DNA of 64,000 nt from Sphingomonas sp. S2M10 (GCF_012650175.1 NZ_JAAILI010000048.1:1-64000), one strand, 5' to 3'; numbered from the stretch's first letter, positions 25,229 to 34,998 are shown. The notes: a model not told the origin generated them from the letters alone. A program made the numbers and translations.

Positions 25229-25983
25229 GCATGCACTCCGGCGGCAGTGGCGAGCCAGGCAAGGACGCCGGACACGTCGTCGATCCGATAGCGGGCGTCG
25301 GTGGGGCGGGGGGCGCCGACCAGCACGCCCGCGCCGCCGAGCAGCGCGACGGCGGAAAAGCCGGGCTCGTCGGTCACGTCGTCGCCGAGGAACACCGGGC
25401 GCCCGGCGGCGAACCGGGGATCGGCCATCAGCGTGCGGATCGCGCTGCCCTTGTCGCCGCCCGCGGTGCGCACCTCGACCATCATCTTGCCGTGCTGCAG
25501 ATACAGGCCGTGCTCGGCCGCCAGCCGTTCGGCCAGCGCCATGGCCTCGGCCTCGAGCCCGGGGTTGAGCCGGTAGTGGATCGCGGCGCCCAGCGGCTTG
25601 TCCTCCAGAATGGCGCCCTCCTCGGCCTGCGTAAAGGCGCGCATCGCCGCCAGCGCCGCGACCAGCCCGGCGGGGCGCTCGGCCTGCTCGCGGCGGCCGT
25701 CGGACCAGCGAAATTCCATGCCGTGGCTGCCGACGATCGAGGGGCTGCGATCGCCGAACAGCGCCGCCAGATCGCCGGCGGGGCGGCCGCTGACCAGCGC
25801 CAGCCGGCCGTCGAGCTTTTCCTCCAGCGCGCGGATCAGGTCGACCAGCGTGGGGCCGACCACCACGCCGTCGGGGCGATCGGCGAGTTCGACCAGCGTC
25901 CCGTCGAAATCGAGGAACAGGCTGGCGGTATCGAGCAGATCCGCCGGGGGCGGCATCAGCAGAACGGGGTCCCGGTCGGGCAT
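25225..25983 (-). CDS. otsB: Trehalose-6-phosphate phosphatase
   Basis: A 252-residue HAD-superfamily phosphatase. The motif I sequence is FLDFDGTLVELA, motif II LALVSGRP, and motif IV VFLGDDVTDEPGF. It removes phosphate from the OtsA product to give trehalose. The ATG at 25983 is preceded by GAGGAG; an ATG 12 bases further upstream overlaps that binding site and is less likely. It is the first gene of the trehalose unit, 47 bases after the ClC gene, so the unit could be read with that gene or from its own promoter. Confidence 0.92.
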   Translation of the reverse strand: MPDRDPVLLMPPPADLLDTASLFLDFDGTLVELADRPDGVVVGPTLVDLIRALEEKLDGRLALVSGRPAGDLAALFGDRSPSIVGSHGMEFRWSDGRREQAERPAGLVAALAAMRAFTQAEEGAILEDKPLGAAIHYRLNPGLEAEAMALAERLAAEHGLYLQHGKMMVEVRTAGGDKGSAIRTLMADPRFAAGRPVFLGDDVTDEPGFSAVALLGGAGVLVGAPRPTDARYRIDDVSGVLAWLATAAGVHA

Positions 25984-26030
25984 GCAACTCCTCATCGGGG
26001 CGCCAGGAAAGGGCGCCCACCACAGGATCG

Positions 26031-27371
26031 TTACGCGCGCGGGCCCGATCCGTTCCCCCGGTCGTCCGATTCATGCTGCACCTGCGTGGTGCCGAAGCGC
26101 AGCGACAGGCCGTGATACAGCCGTTCCTTCGAGACCAGCTGCGCAGTGAAGTCGGCGATCAGCGCGGCGGCGAGCAGGGGGAGCATCAGCCCGCGGCTGG
26201 CGGTGGTCTCGGCGATGATGATCACCGCGGTCAGCGGCGCGCGCACCACGCCGGTGAAATAGGCGACCATGCCGAGCAGCACGATCGTCCCGCCGGGCGC
26301 CGTGGGGAAGATCGGGCGGACCAGGTCGCCGACGCCCGCGCCCACCGATAGCGACGGGGCGAAAATGCCGCCGGGAATGCCGGCAATGGCCGTGGCGAGC
26401 GTCGTCGCGAACTTGGCGGGAGCATACCACCAGGCGATCTCGCTGCCGGTGATCGCGGCGCGGGCGGCGTCATAGCCGGTGCCCCAGGTCATGCCGGTGG
26501 TCACGCCGAGCACCGCCACGACGAGCCCGCAGGCGGCGGCGAAGACGAGCTTGTGCCGCCGCACCGCGACCAGCGGCCGCCAGTCCGATCCGCCCGCCGC
26601 GAGCATCAGCCGCGCGAACAGCCCCCCGGCAAGGCCGCCCACCACCCCCGCCACGGGCGCGGCAAGCACCGCTTGCGACAGCGGCAGCGTGCTGCGCATC
26701 GCGCCGAAATAGACATAGTCGCCGGCGATGCCGAGGCTGGTCATGCCGGCGATCAGCACCGCCGCCATCACCAGCACCGCCATGCGCTGCTCATAGGCGG
26801 CGGCGAGTTCCTCGATCGCGAAGGCGACCCCGGCGAGCGGCGTGTTGAACGCCGCCGCCACGCCCGCCGCACCGCCGGCGATGAACACCGAGGCGCGGAT
26901 CGGCACGCGGGCGAGCCGGTGGGCATAGCCCAGGATCGACGCGGCGACCTGCACGGTGGGGCCCTCGCGCCCGGTCGAGGCGCCGACCAGCACCGCGCCG
27001 ATGGTGAGGATAAGCTTCAGCACCACCGTCTTGGCCGAGGTAAGGCTGGTCATCGCATGCTCGGCGTCGCGCGTCGCCGCCATCACCTGCGGAATGCCCG
27101 AGCCGGTCGCGTCGGGGGCGAAGCGGCGGGTCGCCCAGGCGAAGAAGGCGAAGCCGGCGGGGGTGAGCAGCAGGGGGAGCCACCACCAGGTCCGCTCCAG
27201 CATCGTGAAGCGCCGCGCGGCCCAGTCGGCGGCCTCGGCAAAGGCGAAGGCGACCAGGCCGATCACGATCGCACCGCCGAGAAAGGCAACCCGCCGCCGC
27301 CAGAAGGGTGCGGTGGGGCCATGCCGGCGCACGATCGCGCGGACGCGGCGGGTGGTGTTGCGGTGGTCCAT
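26031..27371 (-). CDS. ClC-family chloride channel/transporter
   Basis: A 446-residue ClC protein with GSGIPQV (usual GSGIPEV), GREGPTVQ containing the gating glutamate, FNTPLAGVAFAIEE and GIPGGIFAPSL. The acidic EE after the third motif fits the proton-pathway glutamate of Cl-/H+ exchangers. No CBS domains follow the membrane core. The start at 27371 has GAGGGAG upstream; the longer frame to 27521 runs into a repeat. It may serve acid or osmotic homeostasis together with the trehalose and mscS genes; that link is inferred from position only. Confidence 0.92.
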   Translation of the reverse strand: MDHRNTTRRVRAIVRRHGPTAPFWRRRVAFLGGAIVIGLVAFAFAEAADWAARRFTMLERTWWWLPLLLTPAGFAFFAWATRRFAPDATGSGIPQVMAATRDAEHAMTSLTSAKTVVLKLILTIGAVLVGASTGREGPTVQVAASILGYAHRLARVPIRASVFIAGGAAGVAAAFNTPLAGVAFAIEELAAAYEQRMAVLVMAAVLIAGMTSLGIAGDYVYFGAMRSTLPLSQAVLAAPVAGVVGGLAGGLFARLMLAAGGSDWRPLVAVRRHKLVFAAACGLVVAVLGVTTGMTWGTGYDAARAAITGSEIAWWYAPAKFATTLATAIAGIPGGIFAPSLSVGAGVGDLVRPIFPTAPGGTIVLLGMVAYFTGVVRAPLTAVIIIAETTASRGLMLPLLAAALIADFTAQLVSKERLYHGLSLRFGTTQVQHESDDRGNGSGPRA

Positions 27372-27475
27372 GCACTCCCTCAGCCCGGCCCCCGCCGCGG
27401 GCGCTGTAGCGGGGGCGGGGGCGGAGCGCCAGCCTAGATCCTGCCAACAAAGGGGGGGCGCTCGCCGCATGCGTT

Positions 27476-27575
27476 CCCCTCCCGCCTGCGGGAGGGGCCA
27501 GGGGAGGGGATGAACCCTCACGGCGTTTCTACCACGTCAGTCCCTCCCCCGACCCCTCCCGCAAGCGGGAGGGGA
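27476..27575. repeat. Inverted pair of REP-type palindromes
   Basis: Two GC-rich palindromes face each other: the left contains CCCTCCCG, CCTG, CGGGAGGG and the right CCCTCCCGCAAGCGGGAGGG, with G-rich and C-rich outer halves pairing across about 35 central bases. It fills the gap between the ClC start and the end of the aldehyde oxidase operon, where it could act as a bidirectional terminator or mRNA-stabilising element. The same design recurs at 58526-58642, and in different sequence at 55662-55807. Confidence 0.75.
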
Positions 27576-27583
27576 GAGAGACA

Positions 27584-29803
27584 TCACACGAACGCCGGCA
27601 TCTCCGGCAGCAACTTGTCGAGCGTCACCGGATATTCCCGCACCCGCACGCCGCAGGCATTGTAGATGGCGTTCGCCACCGCCGCGCCGACGCCGCAGAT
27701 GCCGAGCTCGCCCACGCCCTTCGCCTTCATCGGCGAACTGGTCGGGTCGGTCTCGTCGAGGAACACCACTTCCTGGTGCGGGATGTCGGCATGGACGGGC
27801 ACTTCATAGCCGGCAAGGTCGTGGTTGACGAAGAAGCCGAAGCGCTTGTCGACCGCCAGCTCCTCCATCAGCGCCGCGCCGGCGCCCATCGTCATCGCGC
27901 CGATCACTTGGCTGCGCGCGGACTTCGGATTGAGGATCCGGCCCGCCGCGCACACCGCCAGCATGCGGCGGATGCGCACCTCGGCGGTTGCCGCATCCAC
28001 GCCGACCTCGACGAAATGCGCGCCGAAGGTCGATTGCTGCTGCTTCTTGGCGAGATCGCCATATTCCATATGGTCCTCGGCGACGATCTCGCCGGCCTTG
28101 GCCGCGTCGCCCAGCGCCACGCTGCGATTGCCGGCACGGACCTTGCCGTCCTCGAACACCGCATCGGCCGAGTTGAAGCCCAGCGCCGTCGTCACCTTGT
28201 CGCGGAGCGCCGCGCAGGCGGCATAGACGCCCGCGGTGGCGCTGTTCGCGCCCCATTGCCCGCCCGACCCGGCCGAGACCGGGAAGCTGGAATCGCCCAG
28301 CCGCACCACCACCTGGTCGAGCGGCACGCCCATCATTTCCGCCGCGGTCTGGGCGATGATGGTATAGGTGCCGGTGCCGATATCGGTCATGTCGGTCTCG
28401 ACCGTCACCCGGCCCTTCGAGTCCAGCCGCACACGCGCCGCGGAGCGCATGTTGAGGTTGTTGCGGAACGCCGCTGCCACGCCCATGCCCACCAGCCAGC
28501 GGCCGTCGCGCGTCTTGCCGGGCATGGCGCTGCGCCGCGCCCAGCCGAACTTGTCGGCGCCGATCTTCAGGCATTCCACCAGCTGGCGCTGCGAGAAGGG
28601 ACGGTCGGGCTTTTCGGGATCGACCTGGGTGTCGTTGAGGACGCGGAAGGCGATCGGATCCATGCCGAGCTTCTCGGCCATTTCGTCCATCGCGATTTCG
28701 AGCGCCATCAGGCCCGGCGCCTCGCCCGGTGCGCGCATCGCATTGCCCTCGGGCAGGTCCAGCACCGCCAGCCGCATCGAGGTCAGCCGGTTCTCGCCCG
28801 CATAGAGCAGCTTGGTCTGCGCCACCGCGGTTTCGGGGCCGCCGCCGGGCAGATCGCCCGATCCGCTTTCATGCGCGATCGCGGTGATCTTGCCGTCCTT
28901 GCCGGTGCCGATGCGGATGCGCTGGATCGTCGCCGGGCGGTGCGTGGTGTTGTTGGCGATCAGCGGACGCTGCAGCGTGACCTTCACCGGCCGCTTCGCC
29001 GCGCGCGCGCCGAGCGCCGCGAGCACCGCGTCGGCGCGGACGAACAGCTTGCCGCCGAAACCGCCGCCGATGAACGGCGAGACCAGCCGCACCTTTTCCT
29101 TGGGGATGCCGAGCGTCCTGGCGACGTCGCCCTTGCCCCAGTTGATCATCTGGTTCGAGGTCCACAGCGTCAGCATGTCGCCGTCCCACGCCGCGATCGA
29201 GGCATGCGGCTCCATCATCGCATGGCTGTGATCGGGGGTGGTGTAGGTGGCGTCGAGCTGGACGGGTGCCGCCGCGAAGGCCGCGTCGAAATTGCCCACC
29301 CGGTCCACCGGCGGCGCGGCACTGCCCTCGCCGCTGCTGTCCCCCTTGAGCGGCGCGGTCTTGAGCGCTTCGGCCAGATCGAACCGGCCCTTGTCGCGCG
29401 CATAGGTCACGCGGACGAGCCCCGCGGCGGCGCGCGCCTGTTCGAAGGTCTCGGCCACCACCAGCGCGATCGCCTGGTGGTAATGCTCGATCTCCGGACC
29501 GCCGAGCAGGTTGGCGGTGTTGAAATTGCCCTTGGTCAGCTTGCCGGCATTCTCGGCGGTGACGATCGCCAGCACGCCGGGTGCTGCCTTGGCGGCGCTG
29601 AGGTCCATGGCCGTGATCCGGCCCTTGGCGATCGCCGAGCCGATGACATAGCCATAGGCCGCGCCCGGCGCGACGTCGTGCCGCTCATAGGCATAGGGAG
29701 CTTGCCCGGTGGTCTTGAGCGGACCGTCGATCCGGTCGGTGGGCTTGCCGACCACCTTGAGGCGATCGATCGGGTTGGTCGTGGCGGGGGTATCGAACTT
29801 CAT
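27584..29803 (-). CDS. paoC: Aldehyde oxidoreductase molybdenum-binding subunit (PaoC-like)
   Basis: A 739-residue xanthine dehydrogenase-family large subunit that binds the molybdenum cofactor and oxidises aldehydes. Seen: FIGGGFGGKLF, MRAPGEAPG, GQWGANSATAGVY and, near the C-terminus, KGVGELGICG, whose Glu is the expected catalytic base. It lies 3 bases after the PaoB-like gene. PaoABC in E. coli is a periplasmic heterotrimer exported with a Tat-bearing small subunit, and the same arrangement is seen here. No dedicated maturation chaperone (PaoD/XdhC type) lies next to it. Confidence 0.92.
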   Translation of the reverse strand: MKFDTPATTNPIDRLKVVGKPTDRIDGPLKTTGQAPYAYERHDVAPGAAYGYVIGSAIAKGRITAMDLSAAKAAPGVLAIVTAENAGKLTKGNFNTANLLGGPEIEHYHQAIALVVAETFEQARAAAGLVRVTYARDKGRFDLAEALKTAPLKGDSSGEGSAAPPVDRVGNFDAAFAAAPVQLDATYTTPDHSHAMMEPHASIAAWDGDMLTLWTSNQMINWGKGDVARTLGIPKEKVRLVSPFIGGGFGGKLFVRADAVLAALGARAAKRPVKVTLQRPLIANNTTHRPATIQRIRIGTGKDGKITAIAHESGSGDLPGGGPETAVAQTKLLYAGENRLTSMRLAVLDLPEGNAMRAPGEAPGLMALEIAMDEMAEKLGMDPIAFRVLNDTQVDPEKPDRPFSQRQLVECLKIGADKFGWARRSAMPGKTRDGRWLVGMGVAAAFRNNLNMRSAARVRLDSKGRVTVETDMTDIGTGTYTIIAQTAAEMMGVPLDQVVVRLGDSSFPVSAGSGGQWGANSATAGVYAACAALRDKVTTALGFNSADAVFEDGKVRAGNRSVALGDAAKAGEIVAEDHMEYGDLAKKQQQSTFGAHFVEVGVDAATAEVRIRRMLAVCAAGRILNPKSARSQVIGAMTMGAGAALMEELAVDKRFGFFVNHDLAGYEVPVHADIPHQEVVFLDETDPTSSPMKAKGVGELGICGVGAAVANAIYNACGVRVREYPVTLDKLLPEMPAFV

Positions 29804-29806
29804 GGC

Positions 29807-30757
29807 TCAGCCCCTTGCTTCGCGCAGCACCGCGGCGAGCGTGCGCTCGGCCAATGGCACCTTGAAGGCATTGTCGTGCGTCGGCGTCGCGCCGGCGAAG
29901 GCGATCTTGGCGGTCGCGGCAGCCCCCTTGGGGAGCGCGGCCTCGGCGGCCTCGACCCGCCACGGCTTGTGCGCCATGCCGCCAAAGGCGACGCGGCCGC
30001 TGCCGTCCTTCTGCACCACCGCCGCTACCGAGACGAGCGCGAAGGCATAGGACGCGCGGTCTCGCACCTTGTGGTAGAAATGCTTGCCGCCCAGCGGCTT
30101 GGGCAACGTGACCGCGGTGATCAACTCGCCGTTCTGGAGCGTGTTGTCGAGATGCGGGGCATCGCCCGGCAAACGGTGGAAGTCGGCGATGGCGATCTTG
30201 CGCGTGGCACCGTCCGGCTTCACCGTCTCCACCGTCGCGTCGAGCAGGCGCATCGCGATCGCCATATCGCCGGGATAGGTGGCGATGCACGCCTTGCTGG
30301 TGCCGATCACCGCGAGCTGGCGGCTGAAACCGCCGATCGCCGCGCAGCCGCTGCCGGGCTTGCGCTTGTTGCAGGGCTGGTTGGGGTCGTAGAAATAGGG
30401 GCAGCGGGTGCGCTGGAGCAGATTGCCCGCCGTGGTCGCCTTGTTGCGCAGCTGGCCGCTCGCGCCCGCGACGATCGCCCGCGTCAGCACCGCATAGTCG
30501 CGGCGGACACGCCGGTCGGCGGCGAGATCGGTGTTGCTGACCAGCGCGCCGATGCGCAGCCCGCCGTCGGCGGTTTCCTCGATCTTGTCGAGCGCGAGCT
30601 TGTTCACGTCGATCAGATGCGCCGGCGTCTCGATCTCGAGCTTCATCAGGTCGAGCAGGTTGGTGCCGCCGGCGATGAACTTGGCGCCGGGGGTCTTGGC
30701 GGCGAGGGCGGCGGCATCGGCCGGGCTGCTCGCGCGGGTATATTGAAAAGCCTTCAT
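29807..30757 (-). CDS. paoB: Aldehyde oxidoreductase FAD-binding subunit (PaoB-like)
   Basis: A 316-residue FAD subunit. Residues near 30 carry the FAD-loop [13 protein letters not shown]. The central [19 protein letters not shown] with flanking cysteines fits the extra [4Fe-4S] site found in PaoB-type subunits but absent from ordinary xanthine dehydrogenase medium subunits. The start [12 protein letters not shown] at 30757 overlaps the small-subunit stop (ATGA). It passes electrons from the Mo subunit to the flavin. Confidence 0.93.
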   Translation of the reverse strand: MKAFQYTRASSPADAAALAAKTPGAKFIAGGTNLLDLMKLEIETPAHLIDVNKLALDKIEETADGGLRIGALVSNTDLAADRRVRRDYAVLTRAIVAGASGQLRNKATTAGNLLQRTRCPYFYDPNQPCNKRKPGSGCAAIGGFSRQLAVIGTSKACIATYPGDMAIAMRLLDATVETVKPDGATRKIAIADFHRLPGDAPHLDNTLQNGELITAVTLPKPLGGKHFYHKVRDRASYAFALVSVAAVVQKDGSGRVAFGGMAHKPWRVEAAEAALPKGAAATAKIAFAGATPTHDNAFKVPLAERTLAAVLREARG

Positions 30758-31407
30758 GCCTGCCTCCGCGCCGCAGCTTCGCGGATCGCCTCGACGATGT
30801 TGGAATAGGCGCCGCAGCGGCAGATGTTGCCGCTCATCCGCTCGCGGATCTCCATTTCGGAGAAGGCGGGGGAGGCGGCGACGTCGGCGGCGACATGGCT
30901 GGGGATGCCGGCCTTGATCTCGTCGAGTACCGCCACCGCCGAGCAGATCTGCCCGGGCGTGCAATAGCCGCACTGATAGCCGTCATGCTTCACGAAGGCA
31001 GCCTGCATCGGGTGCAGATCCTCGGGCGTGCCCAGGCCTTCGATCGTGGTGACGCTGTCGCCTTCGTGCATCACTGCCAGGCTGAGGCAGCTGTTGATCC
31101 GGCGGCCGTTCACCATCACCGTGCAGGCACCGCACTGGCCATGGTCGCAGCCCTTCTTGGTGCCGGTCAGGTGAAGATGCTCGCGCAGCGCGTCGAGCAG
31201 CGTGGTGCGCGTATCGACGGTAAGCGCGGCGGGCTTGCCGTTGACCTTGAGCTGGACGGGCAGGGTGGGCGGCGTTTCCATCGGCGCGGCCGGTTCCTTG
31301 TCGCTGGCGCTGGCGGGCAGGGCGCTGACGGCGGCGAACCCGGCGCCGCTCGCCAGCAATCCCCGTCGCGATACGCCGATATCGGCTGGTCGATCCATGT
31401 TGGGCAT
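30754..31407 (-). CDS. paoA: Aldehyde oxidoreductase 2Fe-2S subunit with Tat leader (PaoA-like)
   Basis: A 217-residue small subunit. Its N-terminus has a twin-arginine leader, [17 protein letters not shown], so the folded complex is likely exported to the periplasm. The plant-type ferredoxin site is [17 protein letters not shown] with a downstream C, and the second cluster is [11 protein letters not shown]...NICRCG. Two in-frame ATGs (31407 and 31398) are both plausible; AGGGG is nearer the second by spacing. First gene of paoABC. Its promoter region is shared with the divergent TonB receptor. Confidence 0.93.
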   Translation of the reverse strand: MPNMDRPADIGVSRRGLLASGAGFAAVSALPASASDKEPAAPMETPPTLPVQLKVNGKPAALTVDTRTTLLDALREHLHLTGTKKGCDHGQCGACTVMVNGRRINSCLSLAVMHEGDSVTTIEGLGTPEDLHPMQAAFVKHDGYQCGYCTPGQICSAVAVLDEIKAGIPSHVAADVAASPAFSEMEIRERMSGNICRCGAYSNIVEAIREAAARRQA

Positions 31408-31703
31408 CCCCTGTCTGCATTTCCCCTCGCCCATATCGTCTGATCGACACGCTAGTTCCGGTGACGACGGGGCAAGGCGCAACTGTCCGGCGCTTCTACC
31501 GGCTTTCCCATGCTGCGGCAAATGCCCTCGCGGCCACGGCGCCGCTTTCGGTGCATTGCAAAATTGCAACAGTTGAGTGACATTTTGTTTCTGACCATGT
31601 CCAGGTCGTTGCCATCGACATTCCAACGTGCAGACATATCAAAATGCGAACGCGCACGAAAGTTGCGTGAGCTTCGGAGAAAATATCAAACAAGGGGCTT
31701 TCG
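31408..31703. promoter_or_regulatory. Divergent paoABC / TonB receptor control region
   Basis: This 296-base gap has a conspicuously AT-rich half nearer the receptor. At 31556-31569 it carries TTGCAA-AA-TTGCAA, two perfect half sites, a candidate operator for either unit. No recognisable riboswitch or sigma factor box was identified by eye. Confidence 0.4.
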
Positions 31704-34673
31704 ATGACATCCACGCTTAGAACATGTCTGCTGGCGTCCACCATGCTGGTCGCCGGCATCGCCGCACCTGCCCACGCGCAGCAACAAAGCGCTCCGGCAT
31801 CGGAGAGCCAGGCCGAATCGACGAGCGAGATCGTCGTGACCGGGTCGCGCATCGTGCGTGCCGATCTCGAACTCGCCAGCCCGGTGACGGTGATCGGCCA
31901 GCAGGAACTCGAGTTCCGCCAGCCCGGCACGGCTGACGACATCCTGCGCACGCTGCCTGGCGTGCGCCCGAGTATCGGCGCAGGTGTGAACAACGGCTCG
32001 GACGGCTCGTCCACGGTCGACCTGCGCGGCATCGGCGCGCAGCGGACGCTGGTGCTGCTCGACGGTCGCCGGCAGGTGCCCTATGGTCTGGACGGCCTGA
32101 CCGACACCAACAACATCCCGCTTGCGCTGTTGCAGCGGATCGAGGTTCTGACCGGCGGTGCATCCTCGACCTACGGTGCCGATGCGGTCGCGGGCGTGGT
32201 CAACTTCATCACCCGTCGCGATTTCTCCGGCCTGGATGCCTCGGCCAGCTACCGCGTCTCCGAGCGCGGTGACAGCCAGCGCTTCAAGGCCGACCTCGTC
32301 GTAGGCGGCAATTTCTCCGAAGGGCGCGGCAATGTGGTGCTCAGCGTCGGCTATACCAAGGCCGATCCGCTGCTCCACCTCGATCGCCCGATCAGCGCGG
32401 TGCCGATCAGCTCCACCAATGGCCAGTTCCTCGGCGCAACGGCCGCGCAGGTCACGATCTTCGCCTCGCCGGCCAATTCGGCGCTCGGCATCGGTCCCAG
32501 CACGCTGGGTGCCGTGGTGAACCCGACGACGGGGCTGTTGCAGCCGGCGACCGCGGCAGACACCTACAACACCAACATCGGCACCTATTTCCAGACGCCG
32601 CTCGATCGCATCAACGCCTATTCGGCAGCGCACTACGAGATCAACGACAACATCGAGTTCTACGGTACCGCCCAGTTCACCCGCAACCAGATCGCGACTC
32701 AGCTCGCGTCGTCGGGCACGTTCGGCAACACCTATCAGCTGTCGCTGAACAATCCCTATCTGCCATCCGGCATCCGAAACCAGCTCTGCTCTGCGCGCAG
32801 CATCTCCGCGGCGAACTGCGCGGCGGCGGCGGCGGTCCAGGGCGGCCCGGGCACCCCCGGCTATATCGAGGTGCCGGTGATCGCCCAGCGCCGCTTCACC
32901 GAATATGGTCCGCGCCTGAACGTGTTCGAATCGCAGATGTTTCAGGTACAGGGCGGCTTCCGCGGCGAAATCGTCAGCGGCCTGAACTATGACATCTCCG
33001 CTCAATATGGCGAAACGACGCAGAACCAGACCCGCGGCAACTGGGGCTCGTTCAGCAAGGTCCAGCAGGCACTTCGCGCCTACAACACGCCGACCGGCGT
33101 GCGCTGCGTGGACACCAACAACAACTGCGTCCCGCTGAACCTGTTCGGCCCCAACGGCTCGATCACCCAGCAGCAGCTGGCCTTCATCGATCTCGACGCG
33201 ATCATCAACCGCAAGGTGACCCAGACGGTCGTCACCGGCAGCGTCTCGGGCGATCTGTTCGCCTCGCCGCTCGCTACCAACAAGATCGCCTTCGCGGTTG
33301 GCGGTGAATATCGCAAGCTTACCGCGGCCAGCCAGCCGGACGGCCCGTCGCAGATCCAGGGCGAAGTGCTCGGCACCGGCGCGCGCACGCCGCCGGACGT
33401 GGGCCGCTACAGCGTGAAGGAAGTGTTCGGCGAACTCATCGCCCCGCTGATCGAGGACAAGCCCTTCTTCTACAAGCTGACGGTCGAGGCGGGCATCCGC
33501 TATTCGGACTACACCACCACCGGCGGCAGCACGACCTGGAAGGCGGGCGGCACCTGGGAGCCCTATCAGGGCTTCAAGTTCCGCGGCAGCTATCAGGTCG
33601 CCGTGCGCTCGCCGAACATCCAGGAACTGTACCAGTCGCCGGTGCAGGGACTGGGCAACCTGACCGTCGACCCCTGCCAGGGCGCGGTTTCGGGTGGTCT
33701 CGCGCAGCTCTGCATTGCAACCGGGGCGCCGGCCAACACGATCGGGTCGATTCCGGCCCCGACCTCGGGCCAGATCAACAACACGACCTCGGGCAATCGC
33801 GAGCTCGACGTCGAGCGCGCCAAGACCTGGACTCTCGGCGGCGTGTTCACGCCCGCCGCGGTCAAGGGCTTCTCGCTGACCTTCGACTATTTCAACATCC
33901 GGGTCCGCGACGCGATCACCCAGCCGGCGCAGTCGGACATCCTGAACGGCTGCTACTCGTCGTCGCTCAACCCGGGATTCGCCAACAACGCCTTCTGCGC
34001 GCTGATCGGTCGCAACCCGCTGACCGGCAGCCTCAACGGCGCGGGTGAAACGCCCGGCGTGATCCTGAGCTACTCGAACCTGGGCGTGATCGAGACGGCG
34101 GGCATCGAACTGGGCGTGAACCAGTCGATCCGCCTGAGCGATCTCGGCATCAACGACGGCGGCACCATCACCGCCAGCTTCAACGGCACCCGGCTGAGCT
34201 ACTATCACTTCCAGGCGACGCCGAACGCGATCAACCGCAACTGCACCGGCTATTACAGCGCCGGCGGCTGCACCAATCCGCGTGCCAAGTATCGCTGGAA
34301 CGGGCGCCTGACCTATGGCCGCGAACTGTTCGACATCTCGCTGCTGTGGACCCATATCAGCCAGGTCAGCCTGGAGCCGTTCCTGGCCACGCGTCTGCCG
34401 GGCGATGTGCCGCAGCCGGGCGGTCCCAACCCCTCGACCATCCTCGAGCGGTTCCGCAGCATTCCGACCTTCGATTATTTCGATCTGTCGGCGCGGGTCA
34501 GCCCCACCAAGGTGTTCGACCTGACGCTCACCGTGAACAACCTGTTCGACAAGAAGCCGCCGCTGGTCGGCGCCGGCGTCGGCGGGACGGCGTTCAACAG
34601 CGGGAATACCTTCCCGACCATCTACGATCCCATCGGCCGCTCCTTCACGATCGGCGCGCGCCTCAAGTTCTAA
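31704..34673 (+). CDS. TonB-dependent receptor (large, substrate unknown)
   Basis: A 989-residue outer-membrane receptor with a signal peptide (MTSTLRTCLLASTMLVAGIAAPAHA). The TonB-box region is SEIVVTGSRI near residue 45, followed by plug elements VDLRGIGAQRTLVLLDGRR and VLTGGASSTYGADAVAGVVN, and a barrel ending in FTIGARLKF. The GSRI box and GGASSTYGADAVAGVVNFI wording are typical of the very large Sphingomonad and Xanthomonad TonB receptors thought to import oligosaccharides or peptides. AAGGGG precedes the ATG. A strong terminator follows. Confidence 0.9.
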   Translation: MTSTLRTCLLASTMLVAGIAAPAHAQQQSAPASESQAESTSEIVVTGSRIVRADLELASPVTVIGQQELEFRQPGTADDILRTLPGVRPSIGAGVNNGSDGSSTVDLRGIGAQRTLVLLDGRRQVPYGLDGLTDTNNIPLALLQRIEVLTGGASSTYGADAVAGVVNFITRRDFSGLDASASYRVSERGDSQRFKADLVVGGNFSEGRGNVVLSVGYTKADPLLHLDRPISAVPISSTNGQFLGATAAQVTIFASPANSALGIGPSTLGAVVNPTTGLLQPATAADTYNTNIGTYFQTPLDRINAYSAAHYEINDNIEFYGTAQFTRNQIATQLASSGTFGNTYQLSLNNPYLPSGIRNQLCSARSISAANCAAAAAVQGGPGTPGYIEVPVIAQRRFTEYGPRLNVFESQMFQVQGGFRGEIVSGLNYDISAQYGETTQNQTRGNWGSFSKVQQALRAYNTPTGVRCVDTNNNCVPLNLFGPNGSITQQQLAFIDLDAIINRKVTQTVVTGSVSGDLFASPLATNKIAFAVGGEYRKLTAASQPDGPSQIQGEVLGTGARTPPDVGRYSVKEVFGELIAPLIEDKPFFYKLTVEAGIRYSDYTTTGGSTTWKAGGTWEPYQGFKFRGSYQVAVRSPNIQELYQSPVQGLGNLTVDPCQGAVSGGLAQLCIATGAPANTIGSIPAPTSGQINNTTSGNRELDVERAKTWTLGGVFTPAAVKGFSLTFDYFNIRVRDAITQPAQSDILNGCYSSSLNPGFANNAFCALIGRNPLTGSLNGAGETPGVILSYSNLGVIETAGIELGVNQSIRLSDLGINDGGTITASFNGTRLSYYHFQATPNAINRNCTGYYSAGGCTNPRAKYRWNGRLTYGRELFDISLLWTHISQVSLEPFLATRLPGDVPQPGGPNPSTILERFRSIPTFDYFDLSARVSPTKVFDLTLTVNNLFDKKPPLVGAGVGGTAFNSGNTFPTIYDPIGRSFTIGARLKF

Positions 34674-34700
34674 AACATAAGTGTCTCCCAACACCTGGGG

Positions 34701-34729
34701 CGGCGGGCCGAAAGGCCCGCCGTTTTTTT
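34701..34729 (+). terminator. Rho-independent terminator after the TonB receptor
   Basis: A 9-bp GC stem CGGCGGGCC / GGCCCGCCG with loop GAAA is followed by TTTTTTT (34723-34729). The position, 28 bases past the receptor stop, is ideal. Confidence 0.92.
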
Positions 34730-34743
34730 ATGCGGGAGGGGGC

Positions 34744-34998
34744 TCAGCCCTGCTGGTCGGACAGATCCATGAAGTTGCGCGCCGCTTCGCGGTCGGCCGC
34801 GTCCTCGAAGGTGACGTCGAGATCGGGCGCGCTGCCCAGCATGAACAGCAGCGCCCATAGCGCGAAGCGGCGGGCGCGATCCGTCTCGAGGCCCAGATCG
34901 ACCTTCATTTTGTCGATGCCCGAGGCGAGCGCAGGCGGGGTGAGGGCGCCGAGGTCGGCGGTGCCGAAATAGCGGACTAGCTGATCGTCGAGTTGCAT
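34744..34998 (-). CDS. 84-residue hypothetical protein
   Basis: The frame starts MQLDDQLVRYFGTADLGALT and ends FMDLSDQQG. It is acidic and helical with no signal peptide or membrane segment, except a short hydrophobic patch ALWALLFMLG that could be a buried helix. It is convergent with the TonB receptor and lies 93 bases from hemN on the opposite strand. No family is recognised; its compact coding region and codon use support it being real. Confidence 0.6.
   Translation of the reverse strand: MQLDDQLVRYFGTADLGALTPPALASGIDKMKVDLGLETDRARRFALWALLFMLGSAPDLDVTFEDAADREAARNFMDLSDQQG

Noticed and set aside
23435-26074. One 879-residue frame spanning the start of otsB and GH15
   Set aside because: The upstream part is an out-of-frame shadow of otsB. 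The real GH15 protein begins at the ATG at 25228 that overlaps the otsB stop.
27776-30808. 1,010-residue plus-strand frame over paoABC
   Set aside because: The composition (Arg/His/Gly/Ala-rich) is that of an antisense frame, and no domain is recognisable.
31686-34694. 1,002-residue minus-strand frame opposite the TonB receptor
   Set aside because: Antisense shadow of the receptor, which has a signal peptide, TonB box and terminator in the plus direction.
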